DNA of 64,000 nucleotides from Strongylocentrotus droebachiensis (Eukaryota > Echinodermata > Echinoidea > Camarodonta > Strongylocentrotidae): NCBI GenBank assembly GCA_035222895.1, contig JAVYIG010000413.1, positions 405,501-469,500 on the forward strand, written 5' to 3'. The position numbers and the translations under genes are program-made. A model generated the notes under the pieces. It saw only the letters and a list, made by a program, of their open reading frames with translations, was not told the DNA's origin and searched no databases. This document shows, in pieces, positions 11,650 to 22,855 of this stretch; the stretch's first letter is position 1; each line of letters opens with the position of its first letter.

Positions 11650-12410
11650 GCGCAGATCCAGGGGGGCCGAATGGTCCTTGCCCCCCCCCCCGCAAAAAAG
11701 AGAGAGAGAGAGAGAGAGAAGGAAAAGAAGGGAAAGAGGAGAGAAAGGGAAAGAAAGAAGAGGAAGAAGAAAAGAAAAAAAGTGGGGGGGGGGGAGGAAG
11801 AGATCGGGGCCGAAAGTGCTTTGCCTCCCAGGCTGTTCCCCCCTCCCCCCCCCCCAAAAAAAAAGAGAGAGAGAGAAGGAAGGAAAAGGGAAAGAGGAGA
11901 GCTAAAAGGGAACAAAAAAGAGGAAGAAGAAAAGAAAAGGGTGAAAAGAAGGGAAGATCAGTTGCTGTTAATCCCGCCAACAGCGTGCGGAGCATGATGG
12001 GGGCCGAAAGGCCCTTGCCCCCCCGGTCAACCTATAAGAGAGAAAAGGAAGGGAAGGGAAAGACAAAAAAAAGAGAAAGAAGAAAGGTAGGGGAGATCAA
12101 TTTTTTCCCGCCAACAAGGTGTAACGGAAGGGGGGGGGGAGCACTGGTGTACTGATAGGGGGTGGGGGCGGCTTGGGGGAAATACAATTCAAACGTGGTT
12201 TATTTCTAATTCCATAACGGTGGTTTACAAATAATGCTAAAATGACATAATTTTTCCGAGATTTGTCCTCACTTTTTAATAAATTACTTATATTTTTGTA
12301 TGCGTTTGTTGGAAAATGACAAATTCCTAAATTTACAGCCAGGCAAGTAATATGCTTCTTGAGGTGCCTACATATCAGGGCGCGCGGAACGGCGGGGATC
12401 GGGAGCCTCG
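11650..12410 (+). mobile_element. Foldback family, third copy (single arm)
   Basis: Opens with CAGGCGCAGATCCAGGGGGG and continues with the same purine-rich modules as 7946-8790. It then has the same inner-arm sequence (AAATGACATAATTTTT, GCGTTTGTTGGAAAATGAC, ACAGCCAGGCAAGTAATATG). It is in direct orientation relative to the left arm of the larger foldback. Open frames of 75-185 codons here are low-complexity. Confidence 0.65.
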
Positions 12411-12469
12411 AGTCCCCCCCCCCCCACACACACACTTAACAAAAAAGTATATTAAAGTGTACTAGGCGA

Positions 12470-13256
12470 AGGCAGTGACGAATTGTCCTCAGTGCGTGTA
12501 AGCGGAACTTCAAGGAGTCAGCAATCTCTGATAAACAAGTAGCACCGAAAGTGGAGGTACCCCGAGATAGCTATGCGGAGGCAAGGACAGTTACGATAGA
12601 ACCCAGCATCAGGAATGAGCAGATGAGCCTAGACGAGGCGCAAGATCCTCCAGTCAAGTACGACATGGAACCTGGAAGCAAAACAGCGGTCAGGGGACCG
12701 GCCGGCTTGGTCAGCAATGGCTTCAAAGTCCAGGGTGGAGAAGCCCTTGGAGGAAGTGAGCCCAACTGGAAATGAAGCAAGGCGTTCTCTACAGGAAATG
12801 GGAATGTGACCAAGGCCATAGGGTAACTGAATGTTGTCCTATCAGCTAAGCTTCGAGAGGTCGTTGTGAAGGAATTGCTTGGTGGCAAGTCTAGTGGATA
12901 CCTTGGCATGAACAAGACCAGAAATAAGGTTTGCTGGAGGAGTTGAGGTTCTATTAGGTAGGAACCAATGCAGACATCCGCTCGAGTGTACGGCAGTTGA
13001 AGGTTCATGGGACAGGTTGAAACTCGAGTGTAAGTCAGCACGAAGGTTGAACAGGACGCTCCTAGTCAACTTGCACATGTCAGCTTTAGGAGAGGAAGAG
13101 GAGGTTGACCCCGTCGACAGGGAAGCTTCGAAACTTGTTGAACCGACTGTACCTGCACCACGAAAGGTTCCTGTCCCAGCCTCTAGGAGAAATCCCGCGA
13201 GAACTAGGAATCCACCAAGACCCAACTTATTTAATTTTGCCATAAACTCAAACTAA
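12470..13256 (+). pseudogene. Pol-tail-like remnant of the fossil LTR element
   Basis: Moderately GC-rich sequence between the inner foldback and the 3' untranslated part. Its end reads as a Pro/Arg-rich segment (RRNPARTRNPPRP), similar in style to the C-terminal tail after integrase in many LTR-element pol genes. It is broken, and no catalytic motif is visible. The assignment is by position and composition only. Confidence 0.35.
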
Positions 13257-13867
13257 GCAGCCAGTACTTTGCCATTCCAACCAATGTATTTTGTTGTTTT
13301 TACTTAGTACCTGTAATGAATTGTGCCTTATCTTGTTCATCTTGAATCCTGCATTCCTTCTACCCTTCACCCTTTGTCTGACTTCAAACTCATATTTCAA
13401 TCGTTCTCTCTCTACTTCTTTTGTTCTTCCACTCTACTCAAGTTCTTATGTTGCACTTTGCCAAAGTTGAAAGAATTACTTATGTTGTATTGTTACTAGG
13501 CAAATATCTCGTATTGACGATAGTTCAGGGATGCATTGTTTTGTATTTTGTTAGATAGCAGAAGAAAAAGAAGAGGGTTATGTTTTATTTTAAGATGTAT
13601 AAGCATATATTTTCCATGTTTTCAATACTTCTACATGTCTAGTCCTATACCTTCCGCACCTTTTCTTTCCTAAACTTTCCCGTTTCTCTCTACTCCTCTT
13701 TTGTTCTTTATCTACTATTGTACATAGATCATTTTGTTGTTATATCTAAGTGTATATACATGTACTTTAAGGAGTTTTAAGTATTTGTTTATTTTTTTCC
13801 GGAAGATTATTCCGAGGTGATAATATTATCTTGTTTTGTTAAAGAGTGGTCCGAGGACAGCCCACAC

Positions 13868-13881
13868 TTGGGGAGGGGCTG
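13868..13881 (+). other. Polypurine tract of the LTR element
   Basis: TTGGGGAGGGGCTG abuts the TGTAGC start of the right LTR. A purine run in this position is the usual plus-strand primer site. Confidence 0.6.
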
Positions 13882-14252
13882 TGTAGCATAACTAGCCCAG
13901 TAATTTAGTAAGACATAGAGGGCGTTATAGTTAATTATGAAATATATATGTGGACATCGTGAGATGTCAGTCAGATGGTGTTGACCTGTCCTTGCGACAG
14001 GTCCGTTACCAGGAACGAGTAAAGTTACTTGAACTGCAGATACTGTGCAAGTGTTGTTTCTTTAGTCCTGTCAGACATTTAGTGATTGCGGGAGTAAGTG
14101 AATGAGAGCTAGTCCACGTTATTTCTTACACGATATACTTTTGTGAGAGCCCACTGAGAAATATAGTTGATGAATGATTGTCGAGAGCGTGGACCGGGTT
14201 TTGAGAGACTGCAAGGCAGAACGCTACCCCGGCAGAGCCCGGTTACGCCACA
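13882..14252 (+). repeat. Right LTR of the fossil element
   Basis: This 371-bp repeat begins TGTAGCATAACTA, ends GCCACA, and is followed by the GTAT target duplication. It is the longer of the two end repeats. Confidence 0.85.
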
Positions 14253-14256
14253 GTAT

Positions 14257-15181
14257 AGAATATACAATCTTTGAAAATCAAGCACTTGTACTCTTGAAAA
14301 AAAGTCATGCTCTTTTCAGATTTATTCAATGCAGTTTGAAACCGGAGCGATGACTGGACGAATCAATGAATAAAATCTGGCAATGATAACAAAATCAAGA
14401 TATAGTGCTCTATTTTGCTCCAAGCACTGTTTCTCGACACCTTGAACTACGTCTCCTGAAGTTGTTGGGTCTATTGTATGCTTATTTTTAAAAGGCTTTT
14501 TCAACATTTTCCTTTTCAAAGTATCTGATTTGGTTTTATCTGAACTTTCGTTGATTGATAGTGCATTACATTCATGTATTGGTGCGCGATGACTTGTCCT
14601 AATGACAATCAAACCTGAGCTTTGATGCTGAACTTTAACCAAATTGCTTAAAAAGCAGCAACGGTTATTGATAGCTAATTGTGGATCCAATTGCAAGCGC
14701 TTGACAGACAGGCGACACTAATGGTTTCATGAATATTGCAATCATTGAACAAAGGCAATAAATCGGTCACAGATTCAATGAAGATACGAAGAGGGCTTAA
14801 AACATGCTAGTGAGTGTGCAGTTGCACATGTATGAACTGTGGCTAATAATTCTGGATTTTTGAAAAGAAAACCTTCAGGAAAGAAAATATCATATTAACG
14901 GTGGGCAAGCCTAATGGATATTGCGTACTGGTCAGAGCAAAAGGCTAATGCAAATTTCATGACCGTCTATCTTGTGTCGCCTACAATATTGCCATTGCAC
15001 GATAATACAGATATAAGAGAAAAACGTTTTTTATTTGCCATTTAGCTTCAAGAAAGTTGAATTGAAATTGTGTTTGCGTGTTAGACTGCTTTCAAAGTGT
15101 GGTCTTAATTGTTGACTCTTTACATCATTAAGAAGCAGTCATACTTTACAACGAAACTGTAGCTTTTATTCCTTTTTTGAA
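14257..15181. other. Upstream flank of GPCR 1, no gene recognised
   Basis: An antisense frame of 124 codons at 14322-14696 shows no family features. I saw no clear TATA box near the receptor start. The promoter is presumably here, but nothing specific can be marked. Confidence 0.4.
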
Positions 15182-16261
15182 ATGGAAAACGCAAGAGAAA
15201 TGTATTTCCTTAATGTATCAATGGTCGTTACACAGATTGACTCAACAAGTTTGGACATGATCACGATAATACCAAGTGTGACATCAGAATTTAATGTCGT
15301 TGCTTTCAAACATCGAGCAATTGTTGCAGCCATTTCGCTCGTATTCGCATTGGTCGGTCTACTTGGTAACGCCCTCGTCATCATTTCAGTCATCGCTGGA
15401 CGAAAGCTTCGGACGATCACCAATGTCCTGGTGGTCAATCTGGCTTTCGCTGATTTCATGGCATGTACCTTCATACCGGTCCAATGCGCTAGTCTCCTAA
15501 GTCAAACAGGAAGGTATCCTCTGCACGAGACGATGTGCGCAGCCGTTGTCGCAGTACAATACACCAGCGTATGCTGCAGTGTACTCACCCTAGTCACTAT
15601 CGCATTCGTCCGCTGGTATGTAATCACCAGATCTATTCGTGGTCATCAAGGTCTTCATACCCCGAAGAAAATCGCCATCATGGTTGTGATCATCTGGATA
15701 ATCTCAATCTCATTCATGGTCGTACCTCCTGTTCTTGGCATTGGAACACTCGGTTATTCCGAATATTACAGCATATGTTCATTGACAAATACAAACGAAC
15801 TAGATGACTATTATGTCGTTCTTCAAAGGGCTGTGATCGCCAATGCCCTTCTGCTTACCCTTGGACTTTACATTGGTATCTTATGCCATGTCTTGCGACA
15901 TAATAAGCAATTTCGAGACAAGTACGCAGTTGACGAAGATACCAGTTCAAACTCAACAGAGGCAAATCAAAACAAGGCTTCCTCGTCCATTGCTACAGGT
16001 TCTCGTCCACCAATGATCAAGGCCATCAACCGGAAAGAGATCGAGATCACTAAGAATCTCTTCATGGTCGTTTGTGTTTTCATGCTCTGTTTCCTACCCA
16101 CCATGGTGAATTTCATTATCCCTGGTACAAGCGTCTTTACTCTCTACAGTAACATGATAGTGTTAATGAACAGCATAGTCAATCCGATCATCTACGGGCT
16201 CAAGCACCCCAACTTTCAAGAGGTCTTCAATAAAATTCTTTGCTCTCGTCCCGTAGGATAG
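15182..16261 (+). CDS. Intronless rhodopsin-family GPCR (orphan)
   Basis: A single exon encodes 359 residues of a seven-TM receptor in the plasma membrane. TM1 carries GN at 62-63, TM2 carries LAFAD (Asp91), Cys119 and Cys199 fit the TM3-ECL2 disulfide, and Trp172 marks TM4. TM6 ends CFLP (303-306) in place of CWxP, and TM7 has NPIIY (334-338) followed by a short helix 8 and tail. The N-terminus has one sequon (Asn11). Intracellular loop 3 is Ser/Asn-rich. The TM3 motif is Val-Arg-Trp (143-145) instead of D/N-R-Y, keeping only Arg. The TM6/TM7 style resembles melatonin-receptor-like, GPR84-like and insect moody/Tre1 receptors, but the ligand cannot be inferred. The start ATG lies in GAAATGG, a good context. 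The frame is intact, so the gene is probably functional. Confidence 0.93.
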   Translation: MENAREMYFLNVSMVVTQIDSTSLDMITIIPSVTSEFNVVAFKHRAIVAAISLVFALVGLLGNALVIISVIAGRKLRTITNVLVVNLAFADFMACTFIPVQCASLLSQTGRYPLHETMCAAVVAVQYTSVCCSVLTLVTIAFVRWYVITRSIRGHQGLHTPKKIAIMVVIIWIISISFMVVPPVLGIGTLGYSEYYSICSLTNTNELDDYYVVLQRAVIANALLLTLGLYIGILCHVLRHNKQFRDKYAVDEDTSSNSTEANQNKASSSIATGSRPPMIKAINRKEIEITKNLFMVVCVFMLCFLPTMVNFIIPGTSVFTLYSNMIVLMNSIVNPIIYGLKHPNFQEVFNKILCSRPVG

Positions 16262-17100
16262 GCATCATGCGTGAACGTTCATAGCAGGCTCTTCGACTGG
16301 CGAATTGAGAACAATGGAATGAAAGAACAATGGAACAAAATTTATCGAAAAAGGGGCCTAAATCGCTACATTCGGAAGTATTGATACTTTAGCTACACTC
16401 TAAAATAATTATAGGTCCAATATAACCTATGTTTGGTAAATAAGATACATGCATGTCCAGATACATGCATGCATGTCCAGATGTTTATAACGGGTTACAT
16501 TACACTCATGGCGCAGGCTATGAGAAATGTTTTTGATACTACAGTACAGTCCTGGCATTTATCGGATATTGGTAAAAAGTTTTACCCAACAAAATATGCC
16601 CGTTTCTTCTTTTTACCGAACGTGGTTAAAATTGTACGAGTCTCTCTTTTTTTGGACTGCGATGGTGTATAAGGGTTTCTTTTTTGTTCAATTTTGAATG
16701 AAACAGGTGGGGCAAATACTGTTGGAAATAATGTTTGAAATTAGAAACTGCGATTGAACAACTTGTCATTGATTAAGTGTGTATCTGGTAGTGGGATTTC
16801 CATTGTATTTATTTGTATGACGCGGTATTAAATCGCTTTAAACCACTGCCGGGTTTTTTAAACGTGTAAATGAATGGCAACAACATCGCCCAACAAAGGT
16901 CCTCCGCTTTACCCACTTAACTATAAGTTTAATATTAAATACTGAATACTGAAATGCGGAAGTGTATTTCATTCACATTTTTCAAAAGAGCCAAGGGTAC
17001 ATGGTAATACTGTATTAAAATTATGGCTCACAAGTAAGCATTGTTGTTGGGCGCAATTGTAGCGGTAGGAGGGTGAATTGCCCATTTCGCCTTCATTTGT
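16262..17100. other. 3' flank of GPCR 1, no gene recognised
   Basis: A short direct repeat, ATGCATGTCCAGAT, occurs twice at about 16451-16482. No AATAAA signal was seen close to the receptor stop. Confidence 0.45.
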
Positions 17101-17115
17101 AAATATGTTTATTTA

Positions 17116-17218
17116 TTCATATTATCATATGTTTATTATTGTTCATATTATCACATGTTTATTATTGTTCATATTATTACATGTTGTCTTTGTTCATATT
17201 ATCATTTGTGTATCATTG
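17116..17218. repeat. 26-bp tandem repeat, four units
   Basis: TTCATATTAT recurs at 17116, 17142, 17168 and 17193, a period of 26, 26 and 25 bp, with ATGTTTATTATTG between. It lies directly upstream of a LINE remnant. Confidence 0.8.
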
Positions 17219-17265
17219 TTATCTATTGTTATATTGATACTATGTTGTAAATATGTTTGTACTCT

Positions 17266-18195
17266 CATACCCAAGAAGGGGTCAATAGAGTCAAGAGAAA
17301 ATCTTACAAATCTTGCATTCATGTCATCTTTTATCGAAAATTGTAGAAAAACTTGTGGTTATTCAGTTGTATACATTTTTGAATGACAATAATATTTTTA
17401 ATATGAATCAATCAGGGTTCAGACCCCATCATTCTACGTTAAGTGCACTTTTGAACGTCACGGAAGATCGGTTACATAGTATGGATAAAGGGGAGGTGAT
17501 TGGAATGGTAACAATTAATTTACAGAAAGCTTTCGATACCGTAGATCACACGGTACTGTTAAATAAACTGCGTTTAAATGGATTAGATGAGCATGCATGT
17601 AAATGGTTTCTTAGTAACTTGAGCGATCGAGCACAATTCACTGTCGTAAATGGTGTTCAGTCATCTCCACAGACAATTAAATGTCGAGTACCACAAGGGT
17701 CGAATTTAGGACCATTATTATTTTTTATATTTATTAACGACTTACCAAACTGTCTTAAAAATTGTGCTGTTTCATTATATGCCGATGATACCTGCATTTA
17801 TTATGCTAGCAATAGTCTAAAAGATATTGAAAAACATTTGAATCAAGACTTACGGAATATTTCTGATTGGTTTTTATGTAGTCGGCTCGCATTAAATACA
17901 AAGAAATGTGAAACAATGCTAATCGGATCTAGAAAAAGATTTCGTGGAAAAAATCTAGATCTTTTTTTATTGATAACATAAAACTGAATGAGGTTACTGT
18001 GTGTAAATACCTCGGGGTATATATTGATAACTAGTTAGATTGGGATGAACATGTGAAACATTTGTGTAAAAGTACTGGGAAGAATTTGTATTTTATCGCA
18101 AAAAAACTGCATTACTTCTTTAGAAGTCAATTGCTCAAAGTAAATTATATTATTGAGATGCATATTGCTCCGATTGTCTCATTTTCGCTCGCTGG
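17266..18195 (+). mobile_element. LINE reverse-transcriptase remnant (CR1/Jockey-like)
   Basis: The longest intact frame (17313-17981) is a non-LTR reverse transcriptase. It shows NQSGFRPHHST, INLQKAFDTVDH, VPQGSNLGPLLF and LYADDTCIYY, in the usual order. In motif A the expected first Asp is Asn (INLQKAFD), which would disable catalysis. The YADD box is intact. After 17981 the reading continues in another frame (CKYLGVYID, WDEHVKHLCKSTGKNLYFIAKK), so a frameshift and at least one stop have occurred. The endonuclease and the 3' end are missing. Confidence 0.9.
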
Positions 18196-18748
18196 ATCAC
18201 TGCAGCACAAACATAGCTCGTTCGACGTCACTACCAAACTAGCCAATCAGCTGTCAATGACGTCATATTGAATGCGGCGGCAAATATATTTTGTGAAATT
18301 ATCGAGAACTTGACTATTTCTAATTGCAAACTAGTTTATTTTTGGATGGAAACGCAGCCATTGTTATCTTGACATTCATTGAAGTCATCAGAATAGGGTA
18401 AGTTACTTCTCAGATGATTAAAGAGGTCTATTTTGTAGATAAATTTTTAATTTCTTAGAATGTTCCACTGCGTTGCAGGGTACCGGGTGTATGCCATTGG
18501 GTGTGATGTGTTCGCGCGCAATGGCGCAAATTATACTGGCAAAGCTAGAATGGCTATCACGCCCATTTCCCTCTCTTATTATGCCTTTCTGAACATTCCT
18601 TTCCTTCTCAATACAATAACTTTCACCTGCCTAAGTTATTCAAACCATACCGCCTCGCCACTTCCATTACGTAATCATTAAAAGGATCCGCATATACAAC
18701 ATTTTCCTGCTATACGTTGTACCGCAGGAAAATACAAATCTCCCTGGT
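18196..18748. other. No gene recognised
   Basis: Contains TGACGTCA-like words near 18225-18265 and a short frame without family features. Confidence 0.45.
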
Positions 18749-18902
18749 ATAACTTACAGTCCAAACGATAAATATGTGCCTTAAACGAAGCAGGCGACAA
18801 TCGGCGTAGCAGACGACACTTGATAGTAATTTTGTATGTGAGATTGCTTTGCTAAATATAAATTACTTTGTTGATAAGTATCAACTAAATTTTCTTTTAC
18901 AA
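18749..18902. repeat. Repeat R2 head segment, extra copy
   Basis: TTACAGTCCAAACGATAAAT to CTTTTACA is repeated almost exactly at 19177-19206 plus 19541-19660. The second occurrence is split by a 330-bp insertion. The two copies flank the element at 18903-19176. Confidence 0.85.
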
Positions 18903-19176
18903 AATTTGAGGCGATCTGTCACGAATTGCGTAAAGCGGGGAGAGCGTATTAAAGCTTATTAAAGCGTCACAAAGCTTATCAAAGTTTTGCTCAAAGCGTA
19001 GGAAAGCTTAACAGAGTTTAAATTTTTGGCGCTCTTGCCGAATGTCCCGAATTGCTCAAAACTTTCTCACGCTCTATTACGGTCTTTACACTTTAATTAA
19101 GCTTTGTTACGCTTTGCCGCCGCTTTGCTCGCCGATTTAATGCGCCATCAATTCGGCGTCGGTGTGAACTAGGCAT
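18903..19176. mobile_element. Short word-tiled element (AAAGCGT/AAAGCTT)
   Basis: About 274 bp in which AAAGCGT, AAAGCTT and their complements ACGCTTT and AAGCTTT recur at short spacing. The right end reads GGTGTGAACTAGGCATTA; an equivalent left end is not clear, so boundaries are approximate. It lies exactly between the duplicated R2 head segments. Confidence 0.5.
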
Positions 19177-20275
19177 TACAGTCCAAACGATAAATATGTG
19201 CCTTAATGCTATGGTCACATTACCCAAAAGTAGCCTGTTCGGCGGCCGAGCGGCGAGTTTTTAACCAATTCTGCCCGGCGGCTGCCCGGCCACCGAGCGG
19301 TGGCCGCCCAGGCACCGCTCATTTTTAGGGCATCGCTCGGTCGCCGCTGAAGTTTTAGCGCGGAGTTAAAATTTGGGCGGCGCCTGCTCACTTTTCACTC
19401 ACCGCCCAAAATACGCTCGGTGCCTGGGCGGTCGCCGCCCGGGCACCGACCTAATCGCTGGGCGATGCCTAAATTCCAGCAGCGACCGAGCAGGCTACTG
19501 ATCGGTCGGTCGCTGCTCTGATTTGTGACCATAGCTTTAACGAAGCAGGCGACAATCGGCGTAGCAGACGACACTTGATAGTAATTTTGTATGTGAGATT
19601 GCTTTGCTAAATATAAATTACTTTGTTAATAAATATCAACTAAAATTTCTTTTACATTTCTTTAAACCATCATTGATATTTAATAATTCATGAGTGAGTA
19701 AAAGAAACATACCAAACTATATAATTATATGAAATACTTGGTGGCAATTAGGGGAGTTTGACGTGATGACCGATTGCACCCCTGTGTTAATAACCGAATA
19801 GTCCATGGTGTGTCATGAATATTCATGTTTTTGCTTACCTCGGCTAAATGTTTGCTTTTACTAAATTGAAAAATTATGGTGGGGGGTTGGATGAAATGGA
19901 CATAATGAAATAGGCAGAAGTGATCGATGATAATTCATGCTTTTTATGTTTCGTGTGCTCGACCTATAATCTTCAAATCGCTTGGCAAACTGAGACCAAA
20001 GTTCGACTTGTTTCACATGTGTATTATAGGCAATGACAAGCTTGCAACCTATTTTGAAAAATTACGGTGGGTGAACTTTCAAAGTCAATGAGACATGAGG
20101 GCTCCAATGAAAAAGCTAGTGATAACGTACGTCGGGTGGATGTGCTTTTCGTTTAAACAAAAAATGAATTTTTAACGATTAAAAAAAAAAAACGTCCATA
20201 GGCTAACATGTTAGGCTGCTGACTCTGACCATGCTCTGAGGATAGGGGGCGTTGTGAAATGAGACTAAACGGAGC
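19177..20275. repeat. Dispersed repeat R2, copy 1 (with nested MITE)
   Basis: After removing the nested element at 19207-19536, the sequence from about 19560 on aligns with 43355-44025. Shared phrases are GACACTTGATAGT, GAATAGTCCATGGTGTGTCA and GAGACTAAACGGAGC. The unit is non-coding and of unknown class. Confidence 0.8.
19207..19536. mobile_element. TTAA-flanked MITE, GC-rich, word-tiled
   Basis: The termini are TGCTATGGTCACA and its near-complement TGTGACCATAGCT. TTAA stands on both sides (19203-19206 and 19537-19540). The uninterrupted R2 head at 18749-18902 shows the pre-insertion sequence, except that it has one extra A. The interior repeats CCGAGCGG, GGCACCG and GGCGGTCGCC words in both orientations and could fold into a long hairpin. 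No ORF. TTAA targets are used by piggyBac and Kolobok transposases. Confidence 0.8.
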
Positions 20276-20439
20276 AATATGTATCATAACATAAAAAAAA
20301 GGACACACAAACAAATAAAGAAATACATTTACCTATACAAACCATACACAAAAGATATAAAGCAGTATAATAATTGAATAACAGTTGTTAATCAAAATTT
20401 CTTCAATTTTCTTTTAAATGTGTTGACTGATTTCATTTC

Positions 20440-20635
20440 AGTATTGTCATTATTATCATCACTGTTATTATTATTATCATCATTATTATCATCGTTGTTA
20501 TTATCATCGTTGTTATTATCATTATCATTATTATCATTTTTATCAATATTATCATTATTATCATTATTATCAATATTATCATTATTATCATTATTATCAA
20601 TATTATTATTATTATTGCTAGGCCTATTATCATTA
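20440..20635. repeat. TTA/ATC microsatellite
   Basis: Interleaved ATT and ATC triplets, mostly ATTATTATC. The open frames across it on both strands are artefacts. Confidence 0.95.
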
Positions 20636-20639
20636 TTAT

Positions 20640-21883
20640 GCCGGAGTACTTTGTCTTTAAAACCTTTTTGCCTCGTTGTCCCAAGTAGTTAAGCGTTCCG
20701 ATCTATCAACAGATAGGCCCTTCATCATAATGGATTCGATATCGGATTATGTCATTATATTATCATACTCCTGTCACACTAAAGAGCCCGAAAGCACACT
20801 GAAGTGCACCGAGCAAAAAAAACATTACATTACCCTGAGCGTCCAAAAATCGATCGGTTTGGAATTGGTCTTCCGGTGTGACTGTAGTATTACAAACACA
20901 TCAATCTGTATAAAAGGGAATTGAAATGGTATGGAAATGGAAATCAACTGCAAGCGTGTACTAATGTCATCAGTATACTTCGTTACCAGGGCGTTGGTTG
21001 GACGTGCTACATCTATGATAGGGCGCTAGTTAAATTAATTACACAGATCGAGGGAGAACAAATTATCAAATTGGCGTCTGATCATGTACACTGCTAAGAA
21101 CATTTTTTTTACTGGGTGTTTTAAGTAGACTTGAGGTCAGTGTCAAAAGTAAGTTTTAAGGGCTTTAAGTTCTCAAATCGATATCTGTTACAATTTTCTC
21201 GCAAATTCCGATGTGGATTCCGAATTTTATATTGGTGCTTTGTGGGTCGCTGCTCAGTTAATGTGAGTATTCCATTTATGTTCTATTTCACATTCTTACA
21301 ATGTAATATAGGCTTATCAATTATTCAACTTCAATTGCTGTTATGAATGTAAATACGAAATGTAGGTTTGTCACGTTCAACTGTTTATACATTTTACACA
21401 ATGAATCAGAATGAGCTGAACAGAACACGATCATTACTTATTACATATAGGAATCTACAGATTAATAACGAATCAGTCGATCCAAGGAGAACAGGACAAG
21501 ACTGAATTTCTTCATGTTCCTACACGCTACAGATTAAGTAACCCAATACCTTGACACTGAATTTAGATGCCACTCTTGTTTATGCAACCCAAACAATAGA
21601 AATCTAGCGGTCGCTTTCTAGTTTACGTTTAAAAACTTAGTTTCACAAATCTGTTGCTCTGCATCATTTAGGTTTTACAACAAAGGTAAATTTCGAAACT
21701 TTTTGAACTGCACTACCACCGAATACCTAGTTCATGCTTTTGTCGAGCGCCGTTTAGATTTGTTGTAGTAGTTTGCTTTTTGGTATTCCGTCTCATCAAA
21801 TTCAAAGATTACAACTAATTCCAAATTCAGCAGTGCGACTAGTAACACGAATAAAGAAATATGAATATTCCCACTCTTAAAAA
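20640..21883. other. No gene recognised
   Basis: AT-rich sequence without a supported feature on either strand. Confidence 0.5.
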
Positions 21884-22200
21884 TTGACATTGGTTACCCG
21901 TCTAGTCCCGTATCAAGGTTAAAGGACTTTTATTAGCTTATCAATTAGTTTCCATCTTTGTGTTCCATCATATCTCATTGCATAGTAAATAGAGTATAAA
22001 CCAGACAGAACGCTGCGTTCAAGGAAAATAGTTATTATTTCATGTCCCACAAACTGTGACAAAATCTTACGGGGAAAGGTCATTTCCAGACTGCAGCCAC
22101 TGATTTATAGAATAACTTGCCGGAAAACCTTAGAAATATACAAACAAAAGTTATTTGGTCATGTTGGTGGCAAAAAGTGTTATAGAGAGGCAAGTGCTAG
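21884..22200 (+). mobile_element. LINE 3'-terminal ORF remnant
   Basis: Plus-strand pieces resemble the conserved end of CR1/Rex-type LINE proteins: GYPSSPVSRLKDFY (normally HWLPVxxRI...), KGHFQTAATDLWNNLPENLRN, then a loss of similarity. Stops and shifts separate the pieces, so the copy is dead and strongly truncated. Confidence 0.6.
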
Positions 22201-22645
22201 TTTGTCAAGTCTTTTACCACTAGTCAATAACCGCGATGTGTTGCAACACTATATCGGGTTTTTCGTTCTTTTTGACAACAAAATTAAGTGTTTTTCCCCA
22301 ATGACATCTCCATAATTGTTTTCCGTCGGAAACATTGTATTTTTATACGCTGTCGTATTTAACAAAATGTTATTGTGGAGGATTGTAGGAATATTCCGAA
22401 GATTCTGAAAATCTGACATTGTAGTTTACTTTGTTTGGTGCATTTAAGAACCCTTCCCCTTCTTTTTAACATTTTGTTATTTTATGAGCAAACTTGGTCC
22501 GACCGCCTCCCCCCCCCCCAACCTACAAAATAATCTAGCAACGTTCCTGATGCCTATTCTTTTTCTACATTTAATTTAATAGAAACGTTCATGGTGTTTG
22601 AATTCCCTTACTATTACAGCGTTCAATCCGAAGTTTGATTAAAGG
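22201..22645. other. Upstream flank of GPCR 2, no gene recognised
   Basis: AT-rich, with a C-run near 22510-22518. No certain promoter element can be marked. Confidence 0.4.
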
Positions 22646-22855
22646 ATGGCGGAAGGGCGGATTATATACATCTACTATACGGCCATGCTAGTGTTCTCTA
22701 GTACGGGTGCCGTGGTAAACTTCGCCACAGTGTGCGCTATCTTGTTAAGCAAAGCCTTAAGGAAGGAGCAGAATATCTTCACATTCAACCTGGCTCTTGC
22801 CGATTGCACCTCAGCTATCGCTATCTTCATCAACATCTTGAATGACTTTCCAGAT
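22646..22855 (+). CDS. GPCR 2, exon 1 (TM1-TM2)
   Basis: The exon encodes residues 1-70 of a rhodopsin-family receptor. The start ATG is in AGGATGG (A at -3, G at +4). TM1 spans about 11-35 with Asn25 in GAVVN. TM2 starts at FNLALAD with Asp53 at the conserved sodium-site position. The exon ends with a DFPD codon set, followed by the donor GTAAGA at 22856, so the join is phase 0. Reading through the donor gives only about 20 unrelated residues before a stop, which supports splicing. Confidence 0.85.

Larger units (their letters stand above)
7292..14252 (+). mobile_element. Fossil LTR retrotransposon, probably Ty3/Gypsy
   Basis: Direct terminal repeats at 7292-7443 and 13882-14252 both begin TGTAGC and end CGCCACA. 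The same 4-bp word GTAT lies immediately outside both ends (7288-7291 and 14253-14256), as expected of an integrase target duplication. A primer-binding-like sequence follows the left repeat and a purine tract precedes the right one. The end repeats differ in length, but their shared part shows only about two differences in 152 bp, so the insertion looks recent. The interior is broken. I could read no gag, protease or RT, only a Pro/Arg-rich stretch like the tail of pol, and two foldback elements sit inside it. The Ty3/Gypsy label rests on layout only. Confidence 0.8.

Noticed and set aside
11498-12155. 165-185 codon frames
   Set aside because: Same low-complexity origin; all frames are open because stops are rare in GA-rich DNA.
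14322-14696. 124-codon antisense frame beside the LTR fossil
   Set aside because: No recognisable motif, no splice signals, ordinary AT-rich composition.
15166-15474. Antisense frame across GPCR 1
   Set aside because: It is a shadow of the receptor coding sequence.
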